Source: DATGEP01 sp035310125 (GTDB lineage Bacteria > Chloroflexota > Ktedonobacteria > Ktedonobacterales > JADMIN01). From it: a DNA stretch of 61,118 bases. The stretch lies in the NCBI GenBank assembly GCA_035310125.1, contig DATGEP010000135.1, positions 1 through 61,118 on the forward strand, in the 5' to 3' direction. A program made the translations under genes and the position numbers. Positions within the stretch are counted from its first letter, which is position 1. Each line of letters starts with the position of its first letter. Positions 1 to 7,801 of the stretch are shown here, in pieces. A model generated the notes under the pieces. The model had not been told where the DNA came from. It was given only the letters and a program-made list of their open reading frames with translations, and made no database searches.

Positions 1-73
1 CAATGCTGAGCCGGTCGCGCTCTAGATTGACGCGATGCGTGCCGTCGCGTGTCTCGATCTCCAGATATGCCAT
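1..73 (-). CDS. N-terminus of an FHA-domain-like protein (partial)
   Basis: Only the first 24 codons are inside the window. They start at an ATG preceded by a purine-rich G-rich stretch that can serve as a ribosome binding site. The visible residues (MAYLEIETRDGTHR, then a basic stretch and RLSIG) look like the opening beta strands of a forkhead-associated domain, where a hydrophobic strand is followed by a basic turn and an SIG motif. FHA domains bind phosphothreonine peptides and often accompany Ser/Thr kinases and PP2C phosphatases, both kinds of which occur in this window. The identification rests on a short segment and is tentative. Confidence 0.4.
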   Translation of the reverse strand, partial: MAYLEIETRDGTHRVNLERDRLSI

Positions 74-197
74 GCCGCCTCACCCCCTCGCTACGAGATA
101 CCGTCGCGAGCCGGCATACTTGTCCGCTTTGTTAGTCCGCACGGCTAGTATAGCACTGCCATGATAGTGTGGCTGAGGTGGCAGGACCATGAGCGTA

Positions 198-240
198 GCT
201 GAACTCTCTGAACGATAGGTCGTCGTTCAGAGAGTTCAGC
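198..240. terminator. Perfect 18-bp inverted repeat downstream of the S53 peptidase gene
   Basis: Two perfect 18-nt arms (gctgaactctctgaacga and its complement) flank a 7-nt loop, about 30 nt beyond the stop codon of the peptidase gene. The stem could stop transcription or protect the 3' end of the message. No thymine run follows it on either strand, so classic intrinsic termination is not assured. Confidence 0.5.
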
Positions 241-269
241 AGTGTGCACTTGCGTTGAAGGCAGCAGAG

Positions 270-1841
270 TTAGCTGGCGGCTGCCACCAGATCTGGAAGC
301 AGCAGCGCGGCATTGGGAGTGCCAAGGCCGGTCACCGCATCCCAGCCAGGCGAAGCTGAGTAGCCAGGAATTGATGACGTCTGGTTGTTGCCAACGGTTA
401 CGTCGTTGAAATCCGCCGCATACTGCGCGGGATTGCTGGCGATCTGGTAGAGCGCCGGATTGATGTAGCCAACATCGCCGTGGCCCTGGTTGTGGGCGAT
501 CTGATCCGCGAGCGCGACGAGGCCCGCCCACTGCGGAGAGCCACTGCTCGTTCCGCCTACCACATACCAGCCGGTGTCACATGGGTTGGAGCCGCCGCAG
601 CCGGCGCTGCCATCTTTCGTGCCCGGCTCGGTGTCGTAGACCAACACGCCGGTGCGCGCGCTCGCCTGATAGGAGATATCAGGAATACCGCGCATATTCG
701 TGTTCGGCCCTGGTGCGCCCGCGGAGCTGCCCACGAATGTGCTACCAGGTGGCAGGACGTCCTGGAAGCCTGGGCGCGGGAAGTAGATGCTGTAGCCGCC
801 GCCACCGGCAATCCAGCCGACTTCGCGCTGGCCAGGGTTATGCTGACAGTTGGAAGGAGGCGAGGTGCTATCTACCGTCGTGCCTGTGGTGGTATCGGTG
901 CAGAGATAGGTGCCGCCAACCGCTGTAACCAGCGGATCGGAGGCTGGCCAGATGATGCTGGGATAGGGGATCACCCCAGGATTCTTCACGGGCACCTTGA
1001 GCGAGTTCGTGGTGCCGCCGTCGCCTGACGACGCGAGAACCGTCACGTGGTTGGCCTGGGCGTCTACAAAGGCATGGCGCAGATTGAGCAGCGACGCCTG
1101 GCTACCAAAGGTGCCCTCACCAGCGCCAAAGCTCTGCGTGATGACGTCGGCCAGGTGATTGTCCACGACGTACTGCTCGGCGTTCATCATCTGCTGGAAT
1201 CCCTGCACCCCAAGCGTTTCCGCGGTGGGGGTGGTGACGAGCAGGATGTTTGCCATCGGAGCAGTGGCATGCGCCCATTCGACGTCCAGGGAGACCTCAA
1301 TGGACCAGAGGTTGTGGTTTTCCTGTCCTGTTCCGTTGTTGGGCGGAGGAGGAGTGGGGGGCGGATTACCCTGAACGTTGAGAATGCTAAAGGTTGGGTC
1401 GCCAGCCTGGCAGGTATAGTTCGCCTCACCACAAAGATGGTGGAGGTCGAAAGCGGTATCGAACACATTCAGGTCGTTCGCAATGGTGGAGCTGCCGAAC
1501 GAGTCCACGATGGCGATCGTGATGCCGTTGCCGTTAATGCCGCTCGCGTGCAGTCCCGCATAGTTGTACGAGCCAGCCATCGCCGCCGGATTGAAGCAGC
1601 GGCGATTCACCGCGTGGCACGCGGACTCGGCTGGTGGGGTAGTACTCGCGGAAAGGAATTGCAGGTCGGCAATAGTTGGTGCGCCATCTATGTTGGCGGG
1701 GACAGGCTCGGGGGATACCGTAGAGTCAGCTCTGGCCAACGTTGAGTGGACGAATGCTGTCGCGACAAGCGCGGTAACCAGGGCGACCGCGATGATTGAA
1801 GTGAAGCGATACACGGTCTTGCGCGCAAAGGGTCGAGCCAT
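270..1841 (-). CDS. Secreted S53 (sedolisin/kumamolisin-like) serine-carboxyl peptidase
   Basis: A 523-residue secreted endopeptidase of the S53 family, which typically works at acidic pH outside the cell. The chosen ATG has an AGGAG-type site just upstream and opens a signal peptide (basic MARPFARKTVYR, hydrophobic core, ALA-like cleavage region near residue 35). The catalytic Glu/Asp pair lies in the segment EVSLDVEWAHA near residues 180-190. The oxyanion Asp is in ASSGDGG, and the nucleophile is in GGTSSGSPQWAG near residue 430. A calcium-site-like tail (DFNDVTVGNN to GWDAVTGLGTPN) closes the protein. Unlike most S53 enzymes there is no pro-domain of some 150-200 residues; only about 45 residues separate the signal from the catalytic core. 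The reading frame stays open upstream to 2210, but that stretch has no signal or domain and is left out. Confidence 0.9.
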   Translation of the reverse strand: MARPFARKTVYRFTSIIAVALVTALVATAFVHSTLARADSTVSPEPVPANIDGAPTIADLQFLSASTTPPAESACHAVNRRCFNPAAMAGSYNYAGLHASGINGNGITIAIVDSFGSSTIANDLNVFDTAFDLHHLCGEANYTCQAGDPTFSILNVQGNPPPTPPPPNNGTGQENHNLWSIEVSLDVEWAHATAPMANILLVTTPTAETLGVQGFQQMMNAEQYVVDNHLADVITQSFGAGEGTFGSQASLLNLRHAFVDAQANHVTVLASSGDGGTTNSLKVPVKNPGVIPYPSIIWPASDPLVTAVGGTYLCTDTTTGTTVDSTSPPSNCQHNPGQREVGWIAGGGGYSIYFPRPGFQDVLPPGSTFVGSSAGAPGPNTNMRGIPDISYQASARTGVLVYDTEPGTKDGSAGCGGSNPCDTGWYVVGGTSSGSPQWAGLVALADQIAHNQGHGDVGYINPALYQIASNPAQYAADFNDVTVGNNQTSSIPGYSASPGWDAVTGLGTPNAALLLPDLVAAAS

Positions 1842-2000
1842 GATGGTCTCCTCATTGGCGGATGCCGATCGCCAGAACCTGGCACACCTATGTGGCAGGT
1901 CAATACACGGAAAAGGCGCAATCCTCCTTTCGTTTCGTCTACGCGAATGACTTTTCGAGGCATGGGCGCGACTTCCAGGTGGGGTGCCTGCCAAACCCAT

Positions 2001-2029
2001 ATTATGTATGACGGGGTATGCCGTCTGAA
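2001..2029 (-). promoter_or_regulatory. Possible sigma-70-type promoter of the S53 peptidase gene
   Basis: On the minus strand TTCAGA and CATAAT are spaced by 17 nt, about 160 nt upstream of the peptidase start codon. Four and five of six positions match the usual -35 and -10 consensus. Only the sequence match supports it. Confidence 0.3.
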
Positions 2030-2121
2030 AGGAACGCGCCGCGCGGGATATCGGCTGCTTCTCACACCACACACCCCGCTGCTCGTGGTGAGATGTGACG
2101 TCTGAAAGGACTTGGGTAAAA

Positions 2122-4125
2122 CTACTGAGCGTTGGCGATGTCGTCCAGAGCGTCGGCTCTTTCGAGGGAGGAGAGGTCACCCAGGTTGGCGTTGCCAAGG
2201 TGACGTGCACGGATGAGCCGGCGCATCACCTTGCCGTTGCGCGTCTTGGGCAACTGGCGGACGAAGAGGACGGTTTCGGGCTTGAGGGCGGGGCCGAGCG
2301 ATTTGACCACTTCGGCGCGAATTTCGTCGCGAAGCTGATCTGAGGGTTCAATGCCGAGGCGCAGAACGGCGAAGACGATGACGGCCTCGCCTTTCACTGC
2401 GTGCGGGATGCCGATGGCGGCGGCTTCTTCGACGGAGGGGTGATTGACGGCGGCGGACTCGACTTCGGCGGGGCCGAGGCGCTTGCCAGCGACCTTGATG
2501 GTGTCGTCGGAGCGGCCCAGGATGTACCAGAACCCATCCTGATCTATGACCGCGAAGTCGCCATGCACCCAGATTCCGGGGAAGCGATTCCAATAGGCGG
2601 CTTCGTACCGTTCCGGGGCGTGCCAGAATCCGCGTGTCATGCCGGGCCAGGGCTGGCGAATGACAAGCTCGCCAACCTGGGCGCGCACCGGCTGGCCGTT
2701 CTCATCCACCACATCGGCGGCGATGCCAGGAACGGGACCGGAGAATGAGCATGGCTTGATCGGTGTGATCGTGGTGCAGCCGAGGATGCCGCCAGAGATT
2801 TCCGTGCCACCGGAGTAGTTGATGATGGGACAGCGGCTGCCTCCGACGACCTCGAACGCCCAATGCCAGGGAACCGTGTTCCAGGGCTCTCCAGTGGAGC
2901 CGATGATACGCACCTTGCTGAGATCGTGACGACGAACCAGCTCGTCACCGTGCGTCATCAGGGACCGAATGACGGTGGGCGCGATGCCCATGACCGTGAC
3001 GCCGTGGCGCGCGGTGAAGTCCCAGAGGCGGTCGGGCGCGGGATAGTCTGGGGTGCCATCGTAAATGGCGAGAGTAGCGCCGAGCATCAGCGCCCCGCTG
3101 ATGGCCCAGGGACCCATCATCCAGCCGAGATCAGTGAGCCAGAACATGGTATCGTCGGGCTGGACATCGAAGAGATGCGCCATATCCTGAGCACCTTTGA
3201 TGGGGAAGCCGCAGTGGACGTGGACGGCGCCTTTGGGGGTTCCGGTGGTGCCAGAGGTGTAGATGAGCATGTAGGGGTCTTCGGCATCGGTGGCGAGCGT
3301 TTCACACGCAGGTGACTGGCTATCTACCAGCTCATGCCACCAGAAGTCGCGCCCGGCGGTCCAGGGTGCATCGCCGGCGGTATGACGCACGACGAGAACA
3401 TGCTCGACGGATGGCGAGTCGGCAACCGCGGCGTCGGCGGTCGTTTTCATTGGGATGAATTTGCCGCGCCGTGAGTAGCCATCCGCGGTAATGAGAACCT
3501 TCGCGCCGCCATCGCGCAGGCGAGTGGCGACCGCATCCGCGCCGTAGCCAGAGAAGCAGGGCATGTAGATGGCGCCGATCTTGCCGCAGGCGAGCACGGC
3601 GGCAACGGTCTCTGGAATCATTGGCATGTAGATGGCAACGCGGTCACCCTTGCCGACGCCAAGCGCCGTGAGCGCGTTGGCCGCGCGATTCGTCAGCGCT
3701 AGTAGCTCGGCGTAGGTGTAGCGACGGATTTCGCCGCTTTCGTCTTCCCATGTGATCGCTACATGGGTGGCGTTGGCGCCTTCGGCATGTTTGTCGAGCG
3801 CGGTGGCGACGTAGTTGAACTTGCCGCCCACGTACCATTGGGTCCAGGGGATGCCTCTGGAGGTGTCCATGACCTGCGTGTAGGGTTTCTGCCAGACAAG
3901 GCCGAGATCATCGGAGACGGCATCCCAGAACCAGGACGGGTCCGCGTTGGCACGTGCGAGTAAGGCGGGATAATCGGCGATGTCGTGACGCTGCATGAAG
4001 CGAAGTAGCCGGCTTTTCTCAAGATATTCTTTGGTTGGGCGCCAGGCTATCGGCTCGCTGAGGCTTTCCCAGTTGTCTGCGCCACTGATCGCCGGTGTCG
4101 CGTTGGTCTGTGTCGTATCGCTCAT
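2122..4125 (-). CDS. AMP-forming acyl-CoA synthetase (acetyl-CoA synthetase-like)
   Basis: A 667-residue adenylate-forming enzyme that activates a short carboxylic acid with ATP and joins it to CoA. The nucleotide-binding loop YTSGTTGTPKG is at residues 289-299. An NYSGGTE motif, HGDFA, the hinge GRSDDTIKVAGKR and the C-terminal PKTRNGK with its catalytic lysine (residue 632) follow in the order typical of the family. Length and motifs fit acetyl- or propionyl-CoA synthetases, but NYSGGTE differs from the YGQTE of classical Acs, so the substrate is uncertain. The ATG at 4125 has a GGGAG site ten bases upstream. The gene diverges from an acyl-CoA dehydrogenase gene, which fits a role in acyl-CoA metabolism. 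Confidence 0.85.
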   Translation of the reverse strand: MSDTTQTNATPAISGADNWESLSEPIAWRPTKEYLEKSRLLRFMQRHDIADYPALLARANADPSWFWDAVSDDLGLVWQKPYTQVMDTSRGIPWTQWYVGGKFNYVATALDKHAEGANATHVAITWEDESGEIRRYTYAELLALTNRAANALTALGVGKGDRVAIYMPMIPETVAAVLACGKIGAIYMPCFSGYGADAVATRLRDGGAKVLITADGYSRRGKFIPMKTTADAAVADSPSVEHVLVVRHTAGDAPWTAGRDFWWHELVDSQSPACETLATDAEDPYMLIYTSGTTGTPKGAVHVHCGFPIKGAQDMAHLFDVQPDDTMFWLTDLGWMMGPWAISGALMLGATLAIYDGTPDYPAPDRLWDFTARHGVTVMGIAPTVIRSLMTHGDELVRRHDLSKVRIIGSTGEPWNTVPWHWAFEVVGGSRCPIINYSGGTEISGGILGCTTITPIKPCSFSGPVPGIAADVVDENGQPVRAQVGELVIRQPWPGMTRGFWHAPERYEAAYWNRFPGIWVHGDFAVIDQDGFWYILGRSDDTIKVAGKRLGPAEVESAAVNHPSVEEAAAIGIPHAVKGEAVIVFAVLRLGIEPSDQLRDEIRAEVVKSLGPALKPETVLFVRQLPKTRNGKVMRRLIRARHLGNANLGDLSSLERADALDDIANAQ

Positions 4126-4434
4126 CGCCGCGCGTCTCCCTCGTTGTCTTGCCGCGTCGCGTCGTCGCGTGCGGCATCCGAAGCTACAATTCGCGAGCTA
4201 TCTATCATTCCGTGACCTATTTTAGCACGGGCGCAGGAATGGCGGCGCATGGAGCACGAACGCCAACCAATCTTGTTTCCAGCGCTTGAAGAGGCAGACA
4301 CGGGACGTGCGGACGACGAGTGAGGCCGTGGAAACAGGGAGAGAAAAGTGGCTTGCTTCGCGGCAAGCCCTCTGCATCGCGGTCCTATAATTCACGATGT
4401 GTCGTTTGATATGGCGAGATGAGGATGCGAGTGA
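4126..4434. other. Divergent intergenic region with a -10-like TATAAT
   Basis: The spacer between the acyl-CoA synthetase and the acyl-CoA dehydrogenase genes should hold promoters for both. A TATAAT hexamer sits at 4386-4391, about 45 nt before the dehydrogenase ATG, but no convincing -35 partner is present. A short hairpin (CTTGC, TTCGCG loop, GCAAG) lies near 4352-4367. No small gene is visible. Confidence 0.35.
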
Positions 4435-5640
4435 ATGGACCTATCTGTGGATATTCCCCTGAGTGAGCGGCAGCGCCGCCTACTGGATGTAGCTGAGCGG
4501 CTGGCGGAGCGTTTCGTTGAGCGCGCGGGCAAGCATGACCGCGAGGCGTCATTTCCCTTTGAGAACTTTGCGGATTTGCGCGAGGCGAGACTGCTGGCGT
4601 TGACTGTGCCGGAGGAATATGGCGGGCTGGGCGCGAACGAGCTGGATTTCGCGCTCGTGCTGGAACGCATCGCGTGGGGCGACGCTTCGACGGCGCTGGC
4701 GCTGGGCATGTCGCTGGCGAATATCGGCATTCTCGCCGAGGGGAAGCTCTGGCCGGAGCGGACACCGGCGCTGTTCCGTGAGGTGGTGGAAGAGGGGGCG
4801 ATGATCAATGCGGCGCAGGCTGAGCCAAAGCTGGGCAGTCCCAGCCACGGCGGGATGCCAGCAACCGTCGCGCGGCGCGATTCCTCCGGCGGCTGGCGGA
4901 TCAGCGGTCGCAAAATCTACACGACGGGGGCGCCGGGTCTGCGGTACTTCCTCGTGCTGGCGGCGGTGGAGGAACCGGATCGCCCGGCGCGCCTGGGCAA
5001 CTTCCTCGTGCCGAACGACGCGCCGGGGCTGCGCATCGAGGAAACATGGGATGCGCTCGCACTGCGGGCGAGCGGAAGCCACGACCTCGTGCTCGAAGAC
5101 GCGCTGGTGCCGGCTGACGCCCTGCTGGATGTGCGGGACGCCGGGACACCTGATCCGCGTGGCGTGTTGGGTCTGCCCTGGGCGCCGATCGCGCTCTCCG
5201 CTATTTATTCGGGGGTGGCGCTGGCGGCGCGCGATGAGACGGTGCGGTTCGCGGCGACACGCACGCCGACGGCGCTTGGTAAACCGATCTCCGAGCTGCC
5301 GGCGGTACGTATGAAGCTCGGCGAGATGGAGGAGCTGCTGCTGATCTCGCACCGGCTCCTGTATGGGCTGGCTGGCGATTGGGTGCGCTATCCAGAGATG
5401 CGGCCCGCGCTCAAAGGGCAGGCGCCGATCATGAAGTCCGTGACGACGAACAATGCGGTGCGCGTGACGGATCTCGCACTGCGCGTGGTCGGCGGGGCGA
5501 GCATGCAGCGGACACTGCGGCTGGAGCGGCTGTTTCGCGACGCGCGGGCGGGCCTCATCAACGCGCCGCTGGACGATGTGACGCTCCAGAGCGCGGGCAA
5601 GGCGGCAGTGGAAGCGTTTCAGCAGCGGAACGGCGGATAG
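4435..5640 (+). CDS. Acyl-CoA dehydrogenase family protein
   Basis: A 401-residue flavoprotein of the acyl-CoA dehydrogenase fold, with the N-terminal helical domain (VPEEYGGLGANELD near residues 58-72), the middle beta domain that contacts FAD, and the C-terminal helical domain (GGASMQRTLRLERLFRDARAG). In classical members the C-terminal segment continues into Y-EGT, whose glutamate abstracts the alpha proton. Here the segment reads GLINAPLDD, so that glutamate is missing. The base may lie elsewhere, as in isovaleryl-CoA dehydrogenase, or the protein may do different chemistry such as flavin-dependent oxygenation. It is divergent from an acyl-CoA synthetase gene, a sensible metabolic partner. 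ATG start preceded by GAGGATG. Confidence 0.8.
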   Translation: MDLSVDIPLSERQRRLLDVAERLAERFVERAGKHDREASFPFENFADLREARLLALTVPEEYGGLGANELDFALVLERIAWGDASTALALGMSLANIGILAEGKLWPERTPALFREVVEEGAMINAAQAEPKLGSPSHGGMPATVARRDSSGGWRISGRKIYTTGAPGLRYFLVLAAVEEPDRPARLGNFLVPNDAPGLRIEETWDALALRASGSHDLVLEDALVPADALLDVRDAGTPDPRGVLGLPWAPIALSAIYSGVALAARDETVRFAATRTPTALGKPISELPAVRMKLGEMEELLLISHRLLYGLAGDWVRYPEMRPALKGQAPIMKSVTTNNAVRVTDLALRVVGGASMQRTLRLERLFRDARAGLINAPLDDVTLQSAGKAAVEAFQQRNGG

Positions 5641-5660
5641 CCGGCGCGAGCGAGGGGAAC

Positions 5661-6710
5661 TCACTCCGGCAGGGCGCGCTCTAGCAGGCGCAGCCAGTTG
5701 CCGCCAAGGATGGCAGTCACATCATCGGCGGAGTAGCCGGCGCGTGTGAGGGCGTCGCCGATTTTGCCGAGGTCAGCCACGGAGTCAAGCTCGGCGGGGG
5801 TGCTTTCCACGCCGAAGCCGCCGTCGAAGTCGCTGCCGATGCCGCAGTGGCTGGCTGTGCCAGTAAGCTGGCAGATGTGGTCAATGTGGCGCACGACGGC
5901 ATCCAGGGTGACGGGCGCGGCGTCGGGTGTCCAGCCGGCGACGAGAAAATTGTTGGCGAGCACGGTGCCGATGACGCCGCCGCGCCCAGCGATGGCGCGG
6001 ATCATGTCGTCGGTGAGGTGGCGGTCGCCAGGAACAAACGCGCGGCAGTTGGAGTGGCTGGCGATCACCGGGCCGTCGAAACGCTCGATGGCCTGCCAGA
6101 AGCTTTCGTCCGCCATGTGGCTCATGTCGAGGATGACGCCGAGGCGCCGCATCTCGTCAAGGAGCGCGCGGCCCAGGCTGGTGAGCGGGCCAGGGGCGTT
6201 GGTGCCACCCGCGTAGCGCGAGCCGCGCCAGGTGGGGCCGATGATGCGCAGGCCGGCGCGCCACCATGTCTCTAGATCGGCTGGCTCGCGGATGGGATCG
6301 GCGCCTTCCAGGAGCAGCACGAAGCCGGTGGGGCGATCTTTCGGCGCGGGAGCGGCTTGCCAGTCGCGCATGAGCGCGGGCACTGCGGAGCGCCGCGTCA
6401 TCAGCCGGACGCCGCGCTGCGGCTCGGCGGCAAGCTCGCGATAATACTCAATCTGTGCCCAGCCATCGGCGGTCATGGCTTCCTGCTCGCCCGGCTCGAC
6501 GAAAACGGTGGAGAAGACGAGGCCGACGCCACCCTGTTTATGCTCCGGCAAGCCGACCATCGCCGTCTCGTCCATGCCCGTCAGCACGCAGCACGTCGCG
6601 CTGGAATGCGCCATTTCCAGCTCGCGGGTGCGATGGATGGAGCGGCGCACGTCGCGGTCGTGGTGCAGGGCGTTGTAGGCGATGTCTTCGTGGGCGTCGG
6701 TGAGGAACAT
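5661..6710 (-). CDS. Membrane dipeptidase (renal dipeptidase family, peptidase M19)
   Basis: A 349-residue zinc dipeptidase-like enzyme, probably cytoplasmic because no signal peptide is seen. The family's binuclear metal site is recognisable: DAHED at residues 5-9, the bridging glutamate in LLLEGADPI, and histidines in DMSHMADES and IASHSNCRA. The conserved GIGSDFDGG motif is near the C-terminus. The start has AGGAGG nine bases upstream. M19 enzymes cleave dipeptides, including ones with D-residues. A decayed fragment of another M19 gene lies at 42373-42522 between xylA and xylB. The gene ends convergently, 20 nt from the acyl-CoA dehydrogenase stop codon. Confidence 0.88.
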   Translation of the reverse strand: MFLTDAHEDIAYNALHHDRDVRRSIHRTRELEMAHSSATCCVLTGMDETAMVGLPEHKQGGVGLVFSTVFVEPGEQEAMTADGWAQIEYYRELAAEPQRGVRLMTRRSAVPALMRDWQAAPAPKDRPTGFVLLLEGADPIREPADLETWWRAGLRIIGPTWRGSRYAGGTNAPGPLTSLGRALLDEMRRLGVILDMSHMADESFWQAIERFDGPVIASHSNCRAFVPGDRHLTDDMIRAIAGRGGVIGTVLANNFLVAGWTPDAAPVTLDAVVRHIDHICQLTGTASHCGIGSDFDGGFGVESTPAELDSVADLGKIGDALTRAGYSADDVTAILGGNWLRLLERALPE

Positions 6711-6840
6711 TGGCGGGTGCCTCCTGGTGGGAGATGGATTTCAGCGGGTGGGATTGGTGCGTCGAATGGGTGGAACGAGGGACCGGAGCAGCCGGCGCAT
6801 GAGCTTAGTATAGCGGAAATAGCCTCCCAACGGGTACCTC

Positions 6841-7653
6841 CTAGCGAGTGGCGATGAAGAGGCCGGTATCCTTCGTGATGTGGATCGCGCCGGTCGCGGC
6901 GATCCGATCGTCAAGGCTGCGGGCGAGGCGGTCAATATGCTCTTGCGGCGGAGCGTATTCCGTGGGCATAGAGAGCAAGTACGCCAGTAGCGGGCCAGAT
7001 TCGGTGATGACAAGCCCGTCTTCGTAGCGGTCGAGGCTGACGCGCGCGAAGTGGCGGGCAAGCTGCTCCGCGCCGTTTTCGAGGCTGAAGCCACGCTCAT
7101 AGTTTGAGCGGTCGGGCGCGGCGATGGACACGAATGGAGCGACCAGCTCTGTCATGCCGCGCAGGTGATTCTGGCCGTTGGTGGCGGCGAAGAGGCGGCC
7201 ACCGGGACGCAGCACGCGCCGCAGCTCGGCCAGCGCTCGCTCGCGGTCGGGCACGTGGTAGAGCATGTGGTTAGCGATGGCGACATCGAAGGAGGCATCG
7301 GGAAATGGCAGCTCCTGGACGCTGGCCTCTGTCACGGTGAATTGGTCCGTGTGGGCGGCGACGACCTGTTTCGCGGTTTCGAGCATGCCTGGCGAGAAGT
7401 CGGTGAGGGTGACGTGCCAGCCGGAGGGAAGCCGGTGCAGGTTCTTGCGCCACAGCTCAGCGGAGCCACAACCAACTTCGAGGAGCTCGCCATCGAGGGC
7501 GAGGGCATCCAGCACATGGTCGAAGATCCAGCGGTGGAAGTCGTAGCCATTGGTGCTGAACTGCTGGTGAAGCTGGATACGGGCGTTCAGGTTGGAAGCA
7601 TCGCGGTACTGCCGCGAGCGCAAGTAGACTGGGTCGGACCAGGCGGCTGACAT
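6841..7653 (-). CDS. Class I SAM-dependent methyltransferase
   Basis: A 270-residue Rossmann-fold methyltransferase. Motif I (LLEVGCGSAELW, near residues 57-68) binds S-adenosylmethionine. The middle part reads VTEASVQELPFPDASFDVAIANHMLYHV, the usual Methyltransf_11 pattern, followed by LRRVLRPGGRLFAATNG. No substrate can be inferred. The start ATG has GAGG nearby. It lies downstream of hutU on the same strand, separated by 144 nt of repeat sequence, so joint transcription is possible but not evident. Confidence 0.8.
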   Translation of the reverse strand: MSAAWSDPVYLRSRQYRDASNLNARIQLHQQFSTNGYDFHRWIFDHVLDALALDGELLEVGCGSAELWRKNLHRLPSGWHVTLTDFSPGMLETAKQVVAAHTDQFTVTEASVQELPFPDASFDVAIANHMLYHVPDRERALAELRRVLRPGGRLFAATNGQNHLRGMTELVAPFVSIAAPDRSNYERGFSLENGAEQLARHFARVSLDRYEDGLVITESGPLLAYLLSMPTEYAPPQEHIDRLARSLDDRIAATGAIHITKDTGLFIATR

Positions 7654-7670
7654 GGGAACCTCACCCCTAG

Positions 7671-7693
7671 CCCCTCCCCCGCGAGGGGAGGGG
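7671..7693. terminator. GC-rich hairpin in the hutU-methyltransferase spacer
   Basis: CCCCTCCCC and GGGGAGGGG face each other across a short loop. A relative with alternating CTCTCTCCC and GGGGAGAG arms occurs at 9679-9701, so this is probably a repeated intergenic element that may act as a transcription or mRNA 3'-end signal. Confidence 0.35.
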
Positions 7694-7698
7694 AACGC

Positions 7699-7801
7699 GG
7701 GCGCAGCAGGCAGCGCCCCTACATGAGACGGGCGCAGCAGGCAGCGCCCCTACATCATCAGACGGGCGTCCATGCGGCGGGCGTCCACCAGACGCCCCTA
7801 C
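7699..7801. repeat. Cluster of three CTAC-tailed palindromic repeats
   Basis: Units at 7699-7722, 7730-7753 and 7779-7801. The first two are identical (GGGCGCAGCAGG, then CAGCGCCCCTAC), and the third has GGGCGTCC and GGACGCCC-like arms. All end in CCCCTAC. A half unit (GGGCGTCC) lies between the second and third. The last unit overlaps the end of hutU and supplies its TAG stop codon (7798-7800). Relatives are scattered through the window's intergenic spaces. Confidence 0.7.

Noticed and set aside
1842..2210. Upstream extension of the S53 peptidase as a pro-domain
   Set aside because: The extra 120 or so residues have no pro-domain pattern, and the signal peptide sits at the internal ATG with a good ribosome site.
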